Assembly (NCBI GenBank): GCA_017630735.1
Contig: JAGBUS010000037.1
Coordinates: 1 to 41,103, forward strand
Direction of reading: 5' to 3'
From: Alistipes sp.
GTDB taxonomy: Bacteria > Bacteroidota > Bacteroidia > Bacteroidales > Rikenellaceae
Length of the DNA stretch: 41,103 nt
A program made the position numbers and the translations under genes. Positions 25,965 through 34,063 of this stretch are shown here, in pieces. Numbering within the stretch: the stretch's first letter is position 1; every line of letters begins with the position of its first letter. The notes under the pieces were generated by a model that was not told where the DNA came from, made no database searches, and saw only the letters and a list, made by a program, of their open reading frames with translations.

Positions 25965-27449
25965 TTAGTAGCTCTTTGCGAATAGAACACGATACTTAGA
26001 TGGCTTGCCAGAGAATACACAAGTACCCTCCTCCTCAACAACATCCATAGGGATACAGCGGATAGTAGCCTTAGTAGCATCCTTAATAGCCTGCTCTGTC
26101 TCTGGAGTACCATCCCAGTGTGCTGAGATGAAACCACCCTTCTCATTAAGCACCTGCTGGAACTCCTCCCAAGTGTCAACCTTAGTAATCATAGAGTTGC
26201 GGTAGTCGAGAGCCTTCTTAAAGATGTTAGCCTGAATCTCATCAAGAAGAGCTACGATACGCTCTGTGAGACCCTCCATAGAGACAACCTCCTTAGTGAG
26301 AGTATCACGACGTGCCAACTCAATAGTACCATTCTGAAGGTCGCGTGGACCGAGTGCAAGACGTACAGGAACACCCTTCAACTCATACTCAGCGAACTTA
26401 AAGCCTGAACGTACATTGTCGCGAGCATCAACCTTTACAGATACACCCTTAGCACGAAGATCCTTAGCCATCTCCTCAAGACGTGCAACAACCTCAAGAC
26501 GCTGCTCCTCACCCTTATAGATAGGAACCATAACAACCTGAATAGGAGCCAACTTTGGAGGAAGAACAAGACCATTGTTATCTGAGTGAGCCATAATCAA
26601 CGCACCCATGAGACGTGTTGACACACCCCATGATGTTGCCCATACATACTCCTGCTTACCCTCCTTGTTTGTATACTGAACATCGAATGCCTTTGCGAAG
26701 TTCTGACCAAGGAAGTGTGAAGTACCGCTCTGGAGAGCCTTACCATCCTGCATCAATGCCTCGATGGTTAGTGTATCTACAGCACCTGCGAAACGCTCGT
26801 TAGGTGACTTATGACCAACAACGACAGGCACACCCATCCACTCCTCAGCGAAAGTTTTGTAGACATTAATCATGCGCTCTGTCTCCTCGATAGCCTCCTG
26901 AGCAGTAGCATGTGCAGTGTGACCCTCCTGCCACAAGAACTCAGCAGTACGAAGGAATAGACGTGTACGCATCTCCCAGCGCACAACGTTAGCCCACTGA
27001 TTGCAGAGGATTGGAAGGTCGCGGTATGAGGTAATCCAGTTCTTATACGTATTCCAGATGATTGTCTCAGATGTAGGACGCACAATAAGCTCCTCCTCAA
27101 GGCGAGCCGCAGGATCTACTACGATACCCTTACCCTCCTCATCGTTCTTGAGGCGGTAGTGTGTCACTACAGCACACTCCTTAGCGAAGCCCTCAACGTG
27201 GCTTGCCTCGCGAGAGAAGAATGACTTAGGAATAAAGAGTGGGAAGTAGGCATTCTCATGTCCTGTCTCCTTGAACATCTTATCCAACACATCGTGCATC
27301 TTCTCCCAGATAGCGTAGCCATAAGGCTTAATTACCATACATCCGCGAACTGCAGAGTTCTCTGCAAGTCCTGCCTTAATAACCAAGTCGTTATACCACT
27401 GCGAGTAATTATCGTCGCTCTTGGTCAAATCTTTAAGTTCTACTGCCAT
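25965..27449 (-). CDS. proS: Prolyl-tRNA synthetase, archaeal/eukaryal-type
   Basis: The 494-residue class II synthetase begins [20 protein letters not shown]. It contains [16 protein letters not shown] (motif 2 region), [12 protein letters not shown] and a [15 protein letters not shown] segment, and ends in a C-terminal zinc-type extension finishing [10 protein letters not shown]. The layout (no editing insertion between motifs 2 and 3, C-terminal extension) is that of the archaeal/eukaryal ProS form common in Bacteroidota. It charges tRNA-Pro; a tRNA-Pro(GGG) gene lies near the right end. A minus-strand TATCTTTG lies 57 nt upstream. Confidence 0.97.
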   Translation of the reverse strand: MAVELKDLTKSDDNYSQWYNDLVIKAGLAENSAVRGCMVIKPYGYAIWEKMHDVLDKMFKETGHENAYFPLFIPKSFFSREASHVEGFAKECAVVTHYRLKNDEEGKGIVVDPAARLEEELIVRPTSETIIWNTYKNWITSYRDLPILCNQWANVVRWEMRTRLFLRTAEFLWQEGHTAHATAQEAIEETERMINVYKTFAEEWMGVPVVVGHKSPNERFAGAVDTLTIEALMQDGKALQSGTSHFLGQNFAKAFDVQYTNKEGKQEYVWATSWGVSTRLMGALIMAHSDNNGLVLPPKLAPIQVVMVPIYKGEEQRLEVVARLEEMAKDLRAKGVSVKVDARDNVRSGFKFAEYELKGVPVRLALGPRDLQNGTIELARRDTLTKEVVSMEGLTERIVALLDEIQANIFKKALDYRNSMITKVDTWEEFQQVLNEKGGFISAHWDGTPETEQAIKDATKATIRCIPMDVVEEEGTCVFSGKPSKYRVLFAKSY

Positions 27450-27506
27450 TTTCTATATATTTTTGTTATTATTTTCAATTTCGAAAATGATATGCCTATA
27501 TCGTTG

Positions 27507-27514
27507 CAAAGATA
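27507..27514 (-). promoter_or_regulatory. proS promoter -7 element
   Basis: The minus strand reads TATCTTTG here, a perfect TAnnTTTG. The -33 position falls in the GTGAAAAG repeat (TTTT/TTTC on the minus strand), so the repeat may form part of this promoter. Confidence 0.6.
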
Positions 27515-27523
27515 CAAAAAAAA

Positions 27524-27556
27524 GTGAAAAGTGAAAAGTGAAAGGTGAAAAGTTAG
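27524..27556. repeat. GTGAAAAG-type short tandem motif, copy 2
   Basis: Four successive units of a GTGAAAAG-like octamer (GTGAAAAGTGAAAAGTGAAA and continuing). It mirrors the copy downstream of proS at 25639-25665 in the same orientation. Confidence 0.6.
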
Positions 27557-27741
27557 GTGCGCAAAGCGCGAGGTGTTTATTTTTTGGGAGAGATAGGGAA
27601 GTTAGGGGAAAGTTAAGGAATTTAAGGAATTTAGCGATTGAGATTAAACACTAATCTCTTTAAACTCCCTAATCTCGCTAATCTCATTATTATCGCCTCG
27701 CAGAGGCGACACAATTACTAATTACTCACTACTCATTGCAT
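27557..27741. other. Non-coding gap between proS and the DPP-IV gene
   Basis: No gene is seen in this AT-rich stretch. It contains repeated AAGGAATTTA and several overlapping inverted GAGATT/AATCTC segments around 27640-27690, including TTAGCGA...CTCGCTAA pairs. They look like degenerate intergenic repeats. Confidence 0.35.
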
Positions 27742-27787
27742 AAAACAACCAACCCCAGGAGCGTGTGCCCTTGGGGTTGGTTGTTTT
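27742..27787 (-). terminator. Terminator of the DPP-IV-like gene
   Basis: A perfect 16-bp stem, AAAACAACCAACCCCA with its complement TGGGGTTGGTTGTTTT, and a 14-base loop. On the minus strand it lies 11 nt after the peptidase stop and ends in TTTT. Confidence 0.85.
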
Positions 27788-27797
27788 AGGTAAACGA

Positions 27798-30230
27798 CTA
27801 CAGGTCATTATTAAGCTGTGGGATGTCGGTTGTCGTCTCACGCTCACCGAGAAGGTGCTCAGAGAAGTAGTCCGCCATGCGCCAGAAGAAATACTCATTC
27901 ATATCGCCAAAGCCATGACGCTGACCAGGAAGCAACAACATATCGAAGCGCTTATTCGAGCGAATTAAGGCGTCCACAACGCGGAGAGTACAGCCAGGGT
28001 GTACGTTCTCGTCGATATCGCCATGAACAAGAAGCAAGTTACCCTTAAGGCGAGATGCAAGCTCATGGTTAGCAGAGATATGATACTCAAAGAGTGTCTC
28101 GCCATCCTTCTCTACCTCGCGGATACCATGGTGCTTCTCGCTCCACCAGCGGTTATAGATATTGTTATCATGGTTACCAGCACATGACACTGCAACATCA
28201 AAGAAGTCTGGATACATAAGGATAGCAGCAGTAGACATAAAGCCACCACCAGAGTGACCATGAATACCTACGCGCGAGATATCGATGAAGCTATGGCGTG
28301 AAGCCAACTGCTGAGCAGCAACAACCTTATCCTTCAAACCATAGTCACGCAAATTACCGTAACCATAGTTATGGTACCACTTAGAACGATCTGGGTGTCC
28401 ACCACGGTTACCTACAGTGATAACAATGAAGCCCATCTGTGCGAGACGGTCAGTACGCACCTGAGGACGATACCATGACTGCTCAACAGCCTCGGTCTGA
28501 GGACCTGGGTATACATACTCAATGATTGGGTACTTCTTCGATGGATCGAAGTCATAAGGCTTATACATAACGCCATGGATATCGGTAATACCATCCGCTG
28601 CCTTAACGACGAAACGCTCAGGATATGTGTAGCCCATAGCGAAGAGAGGCTCAAGGTCTACGCTCTCAAGTGTCATTACCTTCTTACCATCTGTAGTATA
28701 AAGCTCAGATACAGGTGCTGCATCTACGCGAGAGTATGTAGTTGTAAAGTAACGACGGTCATCCGACAAAGAGAACTCGCCATTGAAGCCTGTTGGGTCG
28801 AGCTGCTTAAGACCTGTACCATCGTAGTTTACACGGAAGAGGTGCAAGTAGTAAGGGTTCTCATCCTTATTGTAGCCAGTAGCGGTGAAGTAGATAACAC
28901 GCTTAGCATCATCGGCACCAAGGACATTCGACACATGCCACTCACCCTTAGTAATTGCATTGAGAAGCTTACCCTCAGCATCGTAGCGATAGAGGTGTGC
29001 CCAGCCAGTACGCTCTGACCACTGGATAATCTCGGTATCGTTAGCTACAAGCGTAGGCATCTGCCACTCGATAGAGGTATTCATCTCCTCGACGATAAGA
29101 TCCTTAGCCGTAGCCGATGCAACATCCACAACACAGAGGTCTGCACGCTGGATATCGCGGCTCTGACGGATAACATAGAACTTAGAGTTATCACCCATCC
29201 ACACCGCACGCATAGGACGCTGGTAGCGGTCGGCATTTGTGCGAGCCTTAGGTGCAACGAAGAGCATCTGCTCCTTATATTTTGGCATATCAACCACACG
29301 ACGCTCCATCTTCTCAGCATCGAACAACTCAAGAGTAAACTCAGGGCTCTGCTCACCAGGCATCTGGTACTTGTATGTAAACAACTCAGGACGTGGCTTA
29401 AGAACATTGATAACCCAGAAATCCTTCAACATCTCGGTGTTGCAACGCACGGTAGCAAAGTGCTTAGAGTCTGGAGACCACTGCAAGAATACCTGATAAC
29501 GCTCATTCTCCTTAATCTGCTCGATACAATCCTCAAACCAGTGGTAAGCAGTATGCTCGGTAGCATCGAATGTAATCTGATGCTCTACAACGGTAGTATC
29601 CTTAGGATCCTTTGCCAACTTCTCGACATCCTCCATCGACATATACCATAGGTTGTAGTTCTTCTCATAGACCGCAATCTTGCCATCAGGAGAGACATTT
29701 GCCCAACGAGGAATACGAGACTCACGCTCCTCAATCTGTGTAAGCTCCTGCTTCTTGATATCCCACTGGAAGTGGAATGTGAGAGGCTTACCCTCCTCAT
29801 CCTTTGGTGCATAGTCGTTGTTCTCGACCATAACCTTACCTGGCATAACATCGAACAACACGAGGTTATCCTCCTTGAGCTGGATGTTGTCAATAGGAAG
29901 ATGCTGAGCGTCAAAAGGATAGTTAGTTGCAAGCGTCACCTTCTCAGCAAGGTCACCCATTTTCCACATCTCGCTCTTCTTGCCAGTTGCAGGATCTACG
30001 ACATAGTAGTGGATATCATCCACACTCTGCCATGTATACCAGAACTTATTGCTATTCTCGTACCATGCTGCACGTACAGACGTCTGAGGCACTACGCGAC
30101 GCATCTTATTAGGCGAGAAACGCTCCGCCAACTCATAGTTTGGAGTTACCTCGGGCTCCGAAGCTCTAAGGCTAACAGCTGTAGTAAGTGTTGCCACAGC
30201 CGCCAAGATAAGTGTTAGTTTTTTAATCAT
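27798..30230 (-). CDS. Secreted S9B prolyl oligopeptidase family peptidase (dipeptidyl peptidase IV-like)
   Basis: The 810-residue protein has a signal peptide (about 1-23), a DPP-IV N-terminal beta-propeller (about 90-500) and a C-terminal alpha/beta hydrolase. The catalytic triad is Ser660 (GHSGGG), Asp740 (HGDIDENVH) and His772 (GQRHGFG), all in family spacing. DPP-IV enzymes remove X-Pro or X-Ala dipeptides from peptide N-termini in the periplasm or at the surface. The double-Glu substrate motif is not obvious, so the exact specificity is open. It has its own TATCTTTG box upstream on the minus strand. Confidence 0.93.
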   Translation of the reverse strand: MIKKLTLILAAVATLTTAVSLRASEPEVTPNYELAERFSPNKMRRVVPQTSVRAAWYENSNKFWYTWQSVDDIHYYVVDPATGKKSEMWKMGDLAEKVTLATNYPFDAQHLPIDNIQLKEDNLVLFDVMPGKVMVENNDYAPKDEEGKPLTFHFQWDIKKQELTQIEERESRIPRWANVSPDGKIAVYEKNYNLWYMSMEDVEKLAKDPKDTTVVEHQITFDATEHTAYHWFEDCIEQIKENERYQVFLQWSPDSKHFATVRCNTEMLKDFWVINVLKPRPELFTYKYQMPGEQSPEFTLELFDAEKMERRVVDMPKYKEQMLFVAPKARTNADRYQRPMRAVWMGDNSKFYVIRQSRDIQRADLCVVDVASATAKDLIVEEMNTSIEWQMPTLVANDTEIIQWSERTGWAHLYRYDAEGKLLNAITKGEWHVSNVLGADDAKRVIYFTATGYNKDENPYYLHLFRVNYDGTGLKQLDPTGFNGEFSLSDDRRYFTTTYSRVDAAPVSELYTTDGKKVMTLESVDLEPLFAMGYTYPERFVVKAADGITDIHGVMYKPYDFDPSKKYPIIEYVYPGPQTEAVEQSWYRPQVRTDRLAQMGFIVITVGNRGGHPDRSKWYHNYGYGNLRDYGLKDKVVAAQQLASRHSFIDISRVGIHGHSGGGFMSTAAILMYPDFFDVAVSCAGNHDNNIYNRWWSEKHHGIREVEKDGETLFEYHISANHELASRLKGNLLLVHGDIDENVHPGCTLRVVDALIRSNKRFDMLLLPGQRHGFGDMNEYFFWRMADYFSEHLLGERETTTDIPQLNNDL

Positions 30231-30264
30231 AGTATTTAGGTTTATTCATTGTTTCTCATTTCTG

Positions 30265-30272
30265 CAAAGATA
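30265..30272 (-). promoter_or_regulatory. Promoter -7 element of the DPP-IV-like gene
   Basis: The minus strand reads TATCTTTG, a perfect TAnnTTTG, 35 nt before the start codon. The -33 region has no clean TTTG at the canonical distance. Confidence 0.5.
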
Positions 30273-30336
30273 ACTAAAAAAAAGCAAAATGCACAACGGC
30301 GAAACACTATTTTATCCACATATCAAGACAAAAAAA

Positions 30337-30360
30337 AGAGATGAGCTATTGCCCATCTCT
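30337..30360 (-). terminator. rpsT terminator
   Basis: The arms AGAGATGAGC (30337-30346) and GCCCATCTCT (30351-30360) pair around TATT with one mismatch. On the minus strand the stem is followed by a run of at least seven T. Confidence 0.85.
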
Positions 30361-30389
30361 TCTTTCTCAGTCCACTGACCGTGCTACAA

Positions 30390-30641
30390 TTACAATGCGT
30401 TAACGTGCAATGCAAGTGAGCTCTTAAGGTTAGCTGCCTTGTTCTTGTGGATAATGTTTGTCTTAGCAAGCTTATCCAACATTGCGCTTACCTTTGGAAG
30501 CAAAGCCTCAGCTGCGCTACGCTCTGTAGTGTTACGCAAAGCCTTAACTGCGTTACGAGCTGTCTTATGGTAAAGACGGTTGTGCGCACGCTTTGTTGCG
30601 GTCTGACGGATTCTCTTCTTTGATGACTTGTGATTTGCCAT
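30390..30641 (-). CDS. rpsT: Small ribosomal subunit protein bS20
   Basis: The 83-residue basic protein begins [20 protein letters not shown] and ends with [18 protein letters not shown], the typical bS20 start and end. It binds 16S rRNA in the 30S body. It has its own terminator. No promoter box was found directly upstream, and it lies 184 nt after tRNA-Glu on the same strand, so the two may be co-transcribed. Confidence 0.97.
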   Translation of the reverse strand: MANHKSSKKRIRQTATKRAHNRLYHKTARNAVKALRNTTERSAAEALLPKVSAMLDKLAKTNIIHKNKAANLKSSLALHVNAL

Positions 30642-30824
30642 AGCTTTAAAAATTTCTTTTATTTTTTACTTTTAATGTTTCTGTTTTTCCGACTCTTTAC
30701 AACACGTGTAGCCTTGTCGGAGGGCATCATCAACGACCGTGGTCGCTTTCGGATAGGTCGAAACCCGCTCCTGAAAAATAGTCTTAAACCGCACGCACCG
30801 CACCGAAGTGCAACGCGCCAAGTG
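30642..30824 (-). other. Structured spacer between tRNA-Glu and rpsT
   Basis: This 183-nt stretch has no gene. On the minus strand it holds several potential stems: TTTCG...CGAAA (around the plus positions 30747-30763), CGAC-CACG-GTCG just after it, and TCCGAC/GTCGGA (30689-30721), with the palindrome ACACGTGT inside. It may be a leader RNA of rpsT or spacer processed from the tRNA precursor. Confidence 0.35.
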
Positions 30825-30896
30825 TAGTCCGTACGAGAGTCGAACTCGTCTTTCAAGAATGAAAATCTTGTGTCCTAACCGATAGACGAACGGACC
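30825..30896 (-). tRNA. tRNA-Glu (anticodon TTC)
   Basis: The minus strand folds as a complete cloverleaf of 72 nt. The acceptor stem is GGTCCGT/ACGGACT, the D arm GTCT...GGAC, the anticodon stem CAAGA/TCTTG with loop TTTTCAT (anticodon TTC), and the T arm ACGAG-TTCGACT-CTCGT. The discriminator is A and no CCA is encoded. Confidence 0.96.
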
Positions 30897-30937
30897 TTAC
30901 CACTAATGTCCACTTTTATGTGAGCAATTTAGCGGTG

Positions 30938-30969
30938 CGAAGGTACGTAAAATTTTTCTATCTACCAAA
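30938..30969 (-). promoter_or_regulatory. tRNA-Glu promoter
   Basis: On the minus strand TTTG (30966-30969), a 20-nt spacer and TACCTTCG (30938-30945) match the Bacteroidota promoter except for one base in the -7 box. It lies 41 nt before the tRNA 5' end. Confidence 0.6.
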
Positions 30970-31012
30970 ACATTTATTAAAAAAATATTTTAAGAACAAA
31001 CAAGATACTGCT

Positions 31013-33967
31013 TTACTCTACCTGGAAGCGATATGCAGCACGTGCTGTATAGTTGCTGTCCTTAGCAGGAGTTAAGCATACAACACTGTTTGCCATGAAA
31101 GCTATAGCCTCTACCAAATCTGCAGAAGTCTCATTAGACGACCAATAGAACGTCTCGAAGAATGGCTCGCCACCATTGTCGGTGATAATTTTATTCCACT
31201 CTGCAACAGATGGAACATTGAAGTCGTGAGCACCCTCGGTGATAGCATCCCATATCCAGTTCAACTCTGTAGATGAAGGCAAGTACCAATCTGAGCCGTG
31301 ATCCATACACCACTTAAACGCTGGGTAGTTATTAATGTCGCGAACACCACCATCAGCCCTTGAGTAGCGCGCATCGAATGGATCGTACGTATTCCAATCA
31401 CCCTTGTCTGATATGCAATTGCACCACACATACTCCGTAGACCACTGCAAATCCTCCTCATCCAAAGAGAACATATAACACCAGTTATTTTTTATGGCAT
31501 AGATAACGCCCTTTACTCCATTAACCTCATAGATTGCACCAACCTCAGGCGTAGCAGCAGGCTCAGGCAAGTAAGCCTCAACCGATACAGTGCTCACTGC
31601 AGAGTAGCCATTATAGCGAGCCGTAAATTGATATGTACCTACCGTGGTAGTATAGAAGCTATTATCACTGAGCAACTCATTTGTTGCGGTATTATAAATC
31701 TGTGCATTAGCCGTCACATCGTCGTCGCCATACTTAACACTAAATATTGCCTTCTCTTCACCATTAGCCTTGATGCGCTTAGGAGATACGGATAATACAA
31801 CCTCCTTTTCATCGTTATTCACAGCAATATACTCATAATCCCTCATAGCATTCATTGGGCACATTGCGCAATTTACGACCTCAAATTCGCCATCTACATT
31901 TTTAGCACTTACAATAACCAACACCTCAAGGTTTAGGTAATTCCACGCACTATCAATGTTCACCGTATAATGCTTGTCTACTACACTACCCTTCTCTATC
32001 ACACCAAGTGAGTCTCCTGAGATATCATCCTTGCTATATGTGCCTGCAATATAACGCAATGCATGGTTGTAAACCTTATGATAATCCTGCGTTGCGCCAT
32101 TCTGGTTTGGAGAGGAAATATTATTCTCCAATACCCATGCTGTGATACGATACTCCTGTGTTTTGTCCGACTTGACATTGGCATCAATGGTTATTGTAGA
32201 GCTATTCATAGTTGCTGAAATCGCAATACCAGCATCCGCACCAAACTTCTTACGGGTAGAGTTAAACACTCCAGCCATAGTATTATTAACAAAGTCACTA
32301 CTGTTGCTATCTTTATTATTGATTGCGCCTGACACAAAATTGAGCATCAATGCAGGATAACCACTTGGGCGGTAGTATCTATCAACAACAGACGCAGCAT
32401 AAGAATAAGCAGGATCGCCACTTGCATAAGAGCCACCATGCACCTGCACGTCATAGAAGTAGTTAGCATACTCCGAATTAGAAAGAGCCAACAGTTTGTC
32501 AGTCATACCAGGACAATAGGCACAATTAACACCCGTATGATCAACCAACAACAAACGATGATTGAAACCGAACGACGCAGAGTCATCCTCCTCAACCTCT
32601 TCATTAGCGACATAATCAAATGGCTTGATATAATCCTTATATTTAGACCAGCTGCTATGCGACTTGTAGGTCTCTACTGCATCCTTAGGGACATATATCG
32701 TACAACCTATATATTTATAAGTTCCATTTGAGTCCTGCACAAGAGCCAAATCACCAAGCGTAGGGGGCGTTGCTGTATAGAGATACAAAGATTCTAATTT
32801 TACACAATTTGCAAATGCTCCAACACCAATATCCTTGATACCTTCTCCTATATATACCTCCGTCATACTACCACAACCATAGAATGCCGAAGTTCCTATA
32901 GTTGTAACACTATGTGGGATATAAATGCTCGTGATATCATCATTCATAGCAAATGCCTGAGAGTTAATCTTTGTTATCTCACCATCACACACAATAGCAT
33001 AGTACATCATACATGTCATATCTGCACAATACTGACGCTCATCATGCTTCACTACATTCACACCCTCAAATGGAGATGTGGAAGATAGTGTGGTAGGATA
33101 ACCAAAGTACCATAGCTCATTATTTGTTGGGAAGAAGACATCCTCTGCAAACTCAAACGTTGCCATTGGCTGTATGGTATTACGCTCGATAACCACCTTC
33201 TTGGAGGTTGACTTTGTCATCTTATCACCATCAGTAGTCTCAATCTCTACGGAGATACCCTTCTCAAACGTCTGAGGCAAAAGACCGATATAGAATGATG
33301 TAGCCTTGTCGCTCAATGCAACACCCTCATCACCACAATTCAACTTTACGCTTGGCTCTCCACCAGATGTAAGCGATGCCACAAGCGTACTAACATTAAC
33401 GTTTGCCTCACCTACAAGCGACTCATAGTTATTTCCCTTAACGGTAATACTCTTAACTCTCTGATTCGCTCCCGTCAGCTGCAACTTTAACCAGCCATAG
33501 ATATTCTTAAACACCAAATTGCTATTAGTGCTATACGCAACAAGCATATTACCATTCTCACCATAGCTACCATCGAGATAGCACTGCTCGGTACCAAGAG
33601 TTGTAGTTAAGTTCTTTGTTGTGGAATTATACGAATACTCTCCATAAGGATATACCGCAACTGTGCCTGTAACTAATGTAGGGACCTTGCTGGAAGATAT
33701 CGGAGCGATGACGCCTGTACGATCGCCATCATTACCCTTAAATTGCCACTCTTCAAACGCAGTACTCCTATACATTACAGCTACTCGGTCGCCACTATTC
33801 CACACCGTCTTACCCGCCTCATTAAACTGAACACGTGTGTCACCACCCTCAATAGATACGTTGAGAGCATACTCTCCATCTGCAACAACGGTTGTCTCTG
33901 TATCTACATATATATCTGTACATGCAGCAATAAGTATTGCGGTTACAAATAACACAAATCTTCTCAT
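31013..33967 (-). CDS. Large mosaic surface lipoprotein: fimbrillin-like, BspA LRR, Omp28/thioredoxin-like and FISUMP-like domains
   Basis: The 984-residue protein starts with a lipoprotein signal (LIAAC, Cys16). Residues about 24-275 form a fimbrillin-like module (VWNSGDRVAVMY, VAVYPYG, KSTSKKVVIERNTIQPMATF). Residues 325-450 are a short BspA-type LRR_5 block (AFYGCGSMTEVYIGEGIKDI) closed by the IYVPKDAVETYK cap. Residues 465-705 resemble Omp28 with a thioredoxin-like Cys482-Ala-Tyr-Cys485 (HTGVNCAYCPG). A probable Ig-like domain spans 720-795. Residues 805-984 look like a FISUMP/DUF1566 domain (FKWCMDHGSDWYLPSSTELN, FYWSS). The fimbrillin-like module is shared with the upstream GH13 protein, 96 nt away, so both likely act together on the cell surface. 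The enzymatic role is unknown. Confidence 0.82.
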   Translation of the reverse strand: MRRFVLFVTAILIAACTDIYVDTETTVVADGEYALNVSIEGGDTRVQFNEAGKTVWNSGDRVAVMYRSTAFEEWQFKGNDGDRTGVIAPISSSKVPTLVTGTVAVYPYGEYSYNSTTKNLTTTLGTEQCYLDGSYGENGNMLVAYSTNSNLVFKNIYGWLKLQLTGANQRVKSITVKGNNYESLVGEANVNVSTLVASLTSGGEPSVKLNCGDEGVALSDKATSFYIGLLPQTFEKGISVEIETTDGDKMTKSTSKKVVIERNTIQPMATFEFAEDVFFPTNNELWYFGYPTTLSSTSPFEGVNVVKHDERQYCADMTCMMYYAIVCDGEITKINSQAFAMNDDITSIYIPHSVTTIGTSAFYGCGSMTEVYIGEGIKDIGVGAFANCVKLESLYLYTATPPTLGDLALVQDSNGTYKYIGCTIYVPKDAVETYKSHSSWSKYKDYIKPFDYVANEEVEEDDSASFGFNHRLLLVDHTGVNCAYCPGMTDKLLALSNSEYANYFYDVQVHGGSYASGDPAYSYAASVVDRYYRPSGYPALMLNFVSGAINNKDSNSSDFVNNTMAGVFNSTRKKFGADAGIAISATMNSSTITIDANVKSDKTQEYRITAWVLENNISSPNQNGATQDYHKVYNHALRYIAGTYSKDDISGDSLGVIEKGSVVDKHYTVNIDSAWNYLNLEVLVIVSAKNVDGEFEVVNCAMCPMNAMRDYEYIAVNNDEKEVVLSVSPKRIKANGEEKAIFSVKYGDDDVTANAQIYNTATNELLSDNSFYTTTVGTYQFTARYNGYSAVSTVSVEAYLPEPAATPEVGAIYEVNGVKGVIYAIKNNWCYMFSLDEEDLQWSTEYVWCNCISDKGDWNTYDPFDARYSRADGGVRDINNYPAFKWCMDHGSDWYLPSSTELNWIWDAITEGAHDFNVPSVAEWNKIITDNGGEPFFETFYWSSNETSADLVEAIAFMANSVVCLTPAKDSNYTARAAYRFQVE

Positions 33968-34063
33968 ATCCTTACATTTTTTACTTATCCAAAACTTAAT
34001 TTTAATTAATTCTCATTAAAACAACCACTTTCATTTAATGTCGTATAACCTTATTAGACGGCT

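Noticed and set aside
27524..27556. CRISPR-like array
   Set aside because: The units are eight bases without spacers and no cas gene is present.
28575..29018. 147-codon plus-strand ORF, and a similar one at 29772-30218
   Set aside because: Both lie antisense in the DPP-IV-like gene and show no family features.
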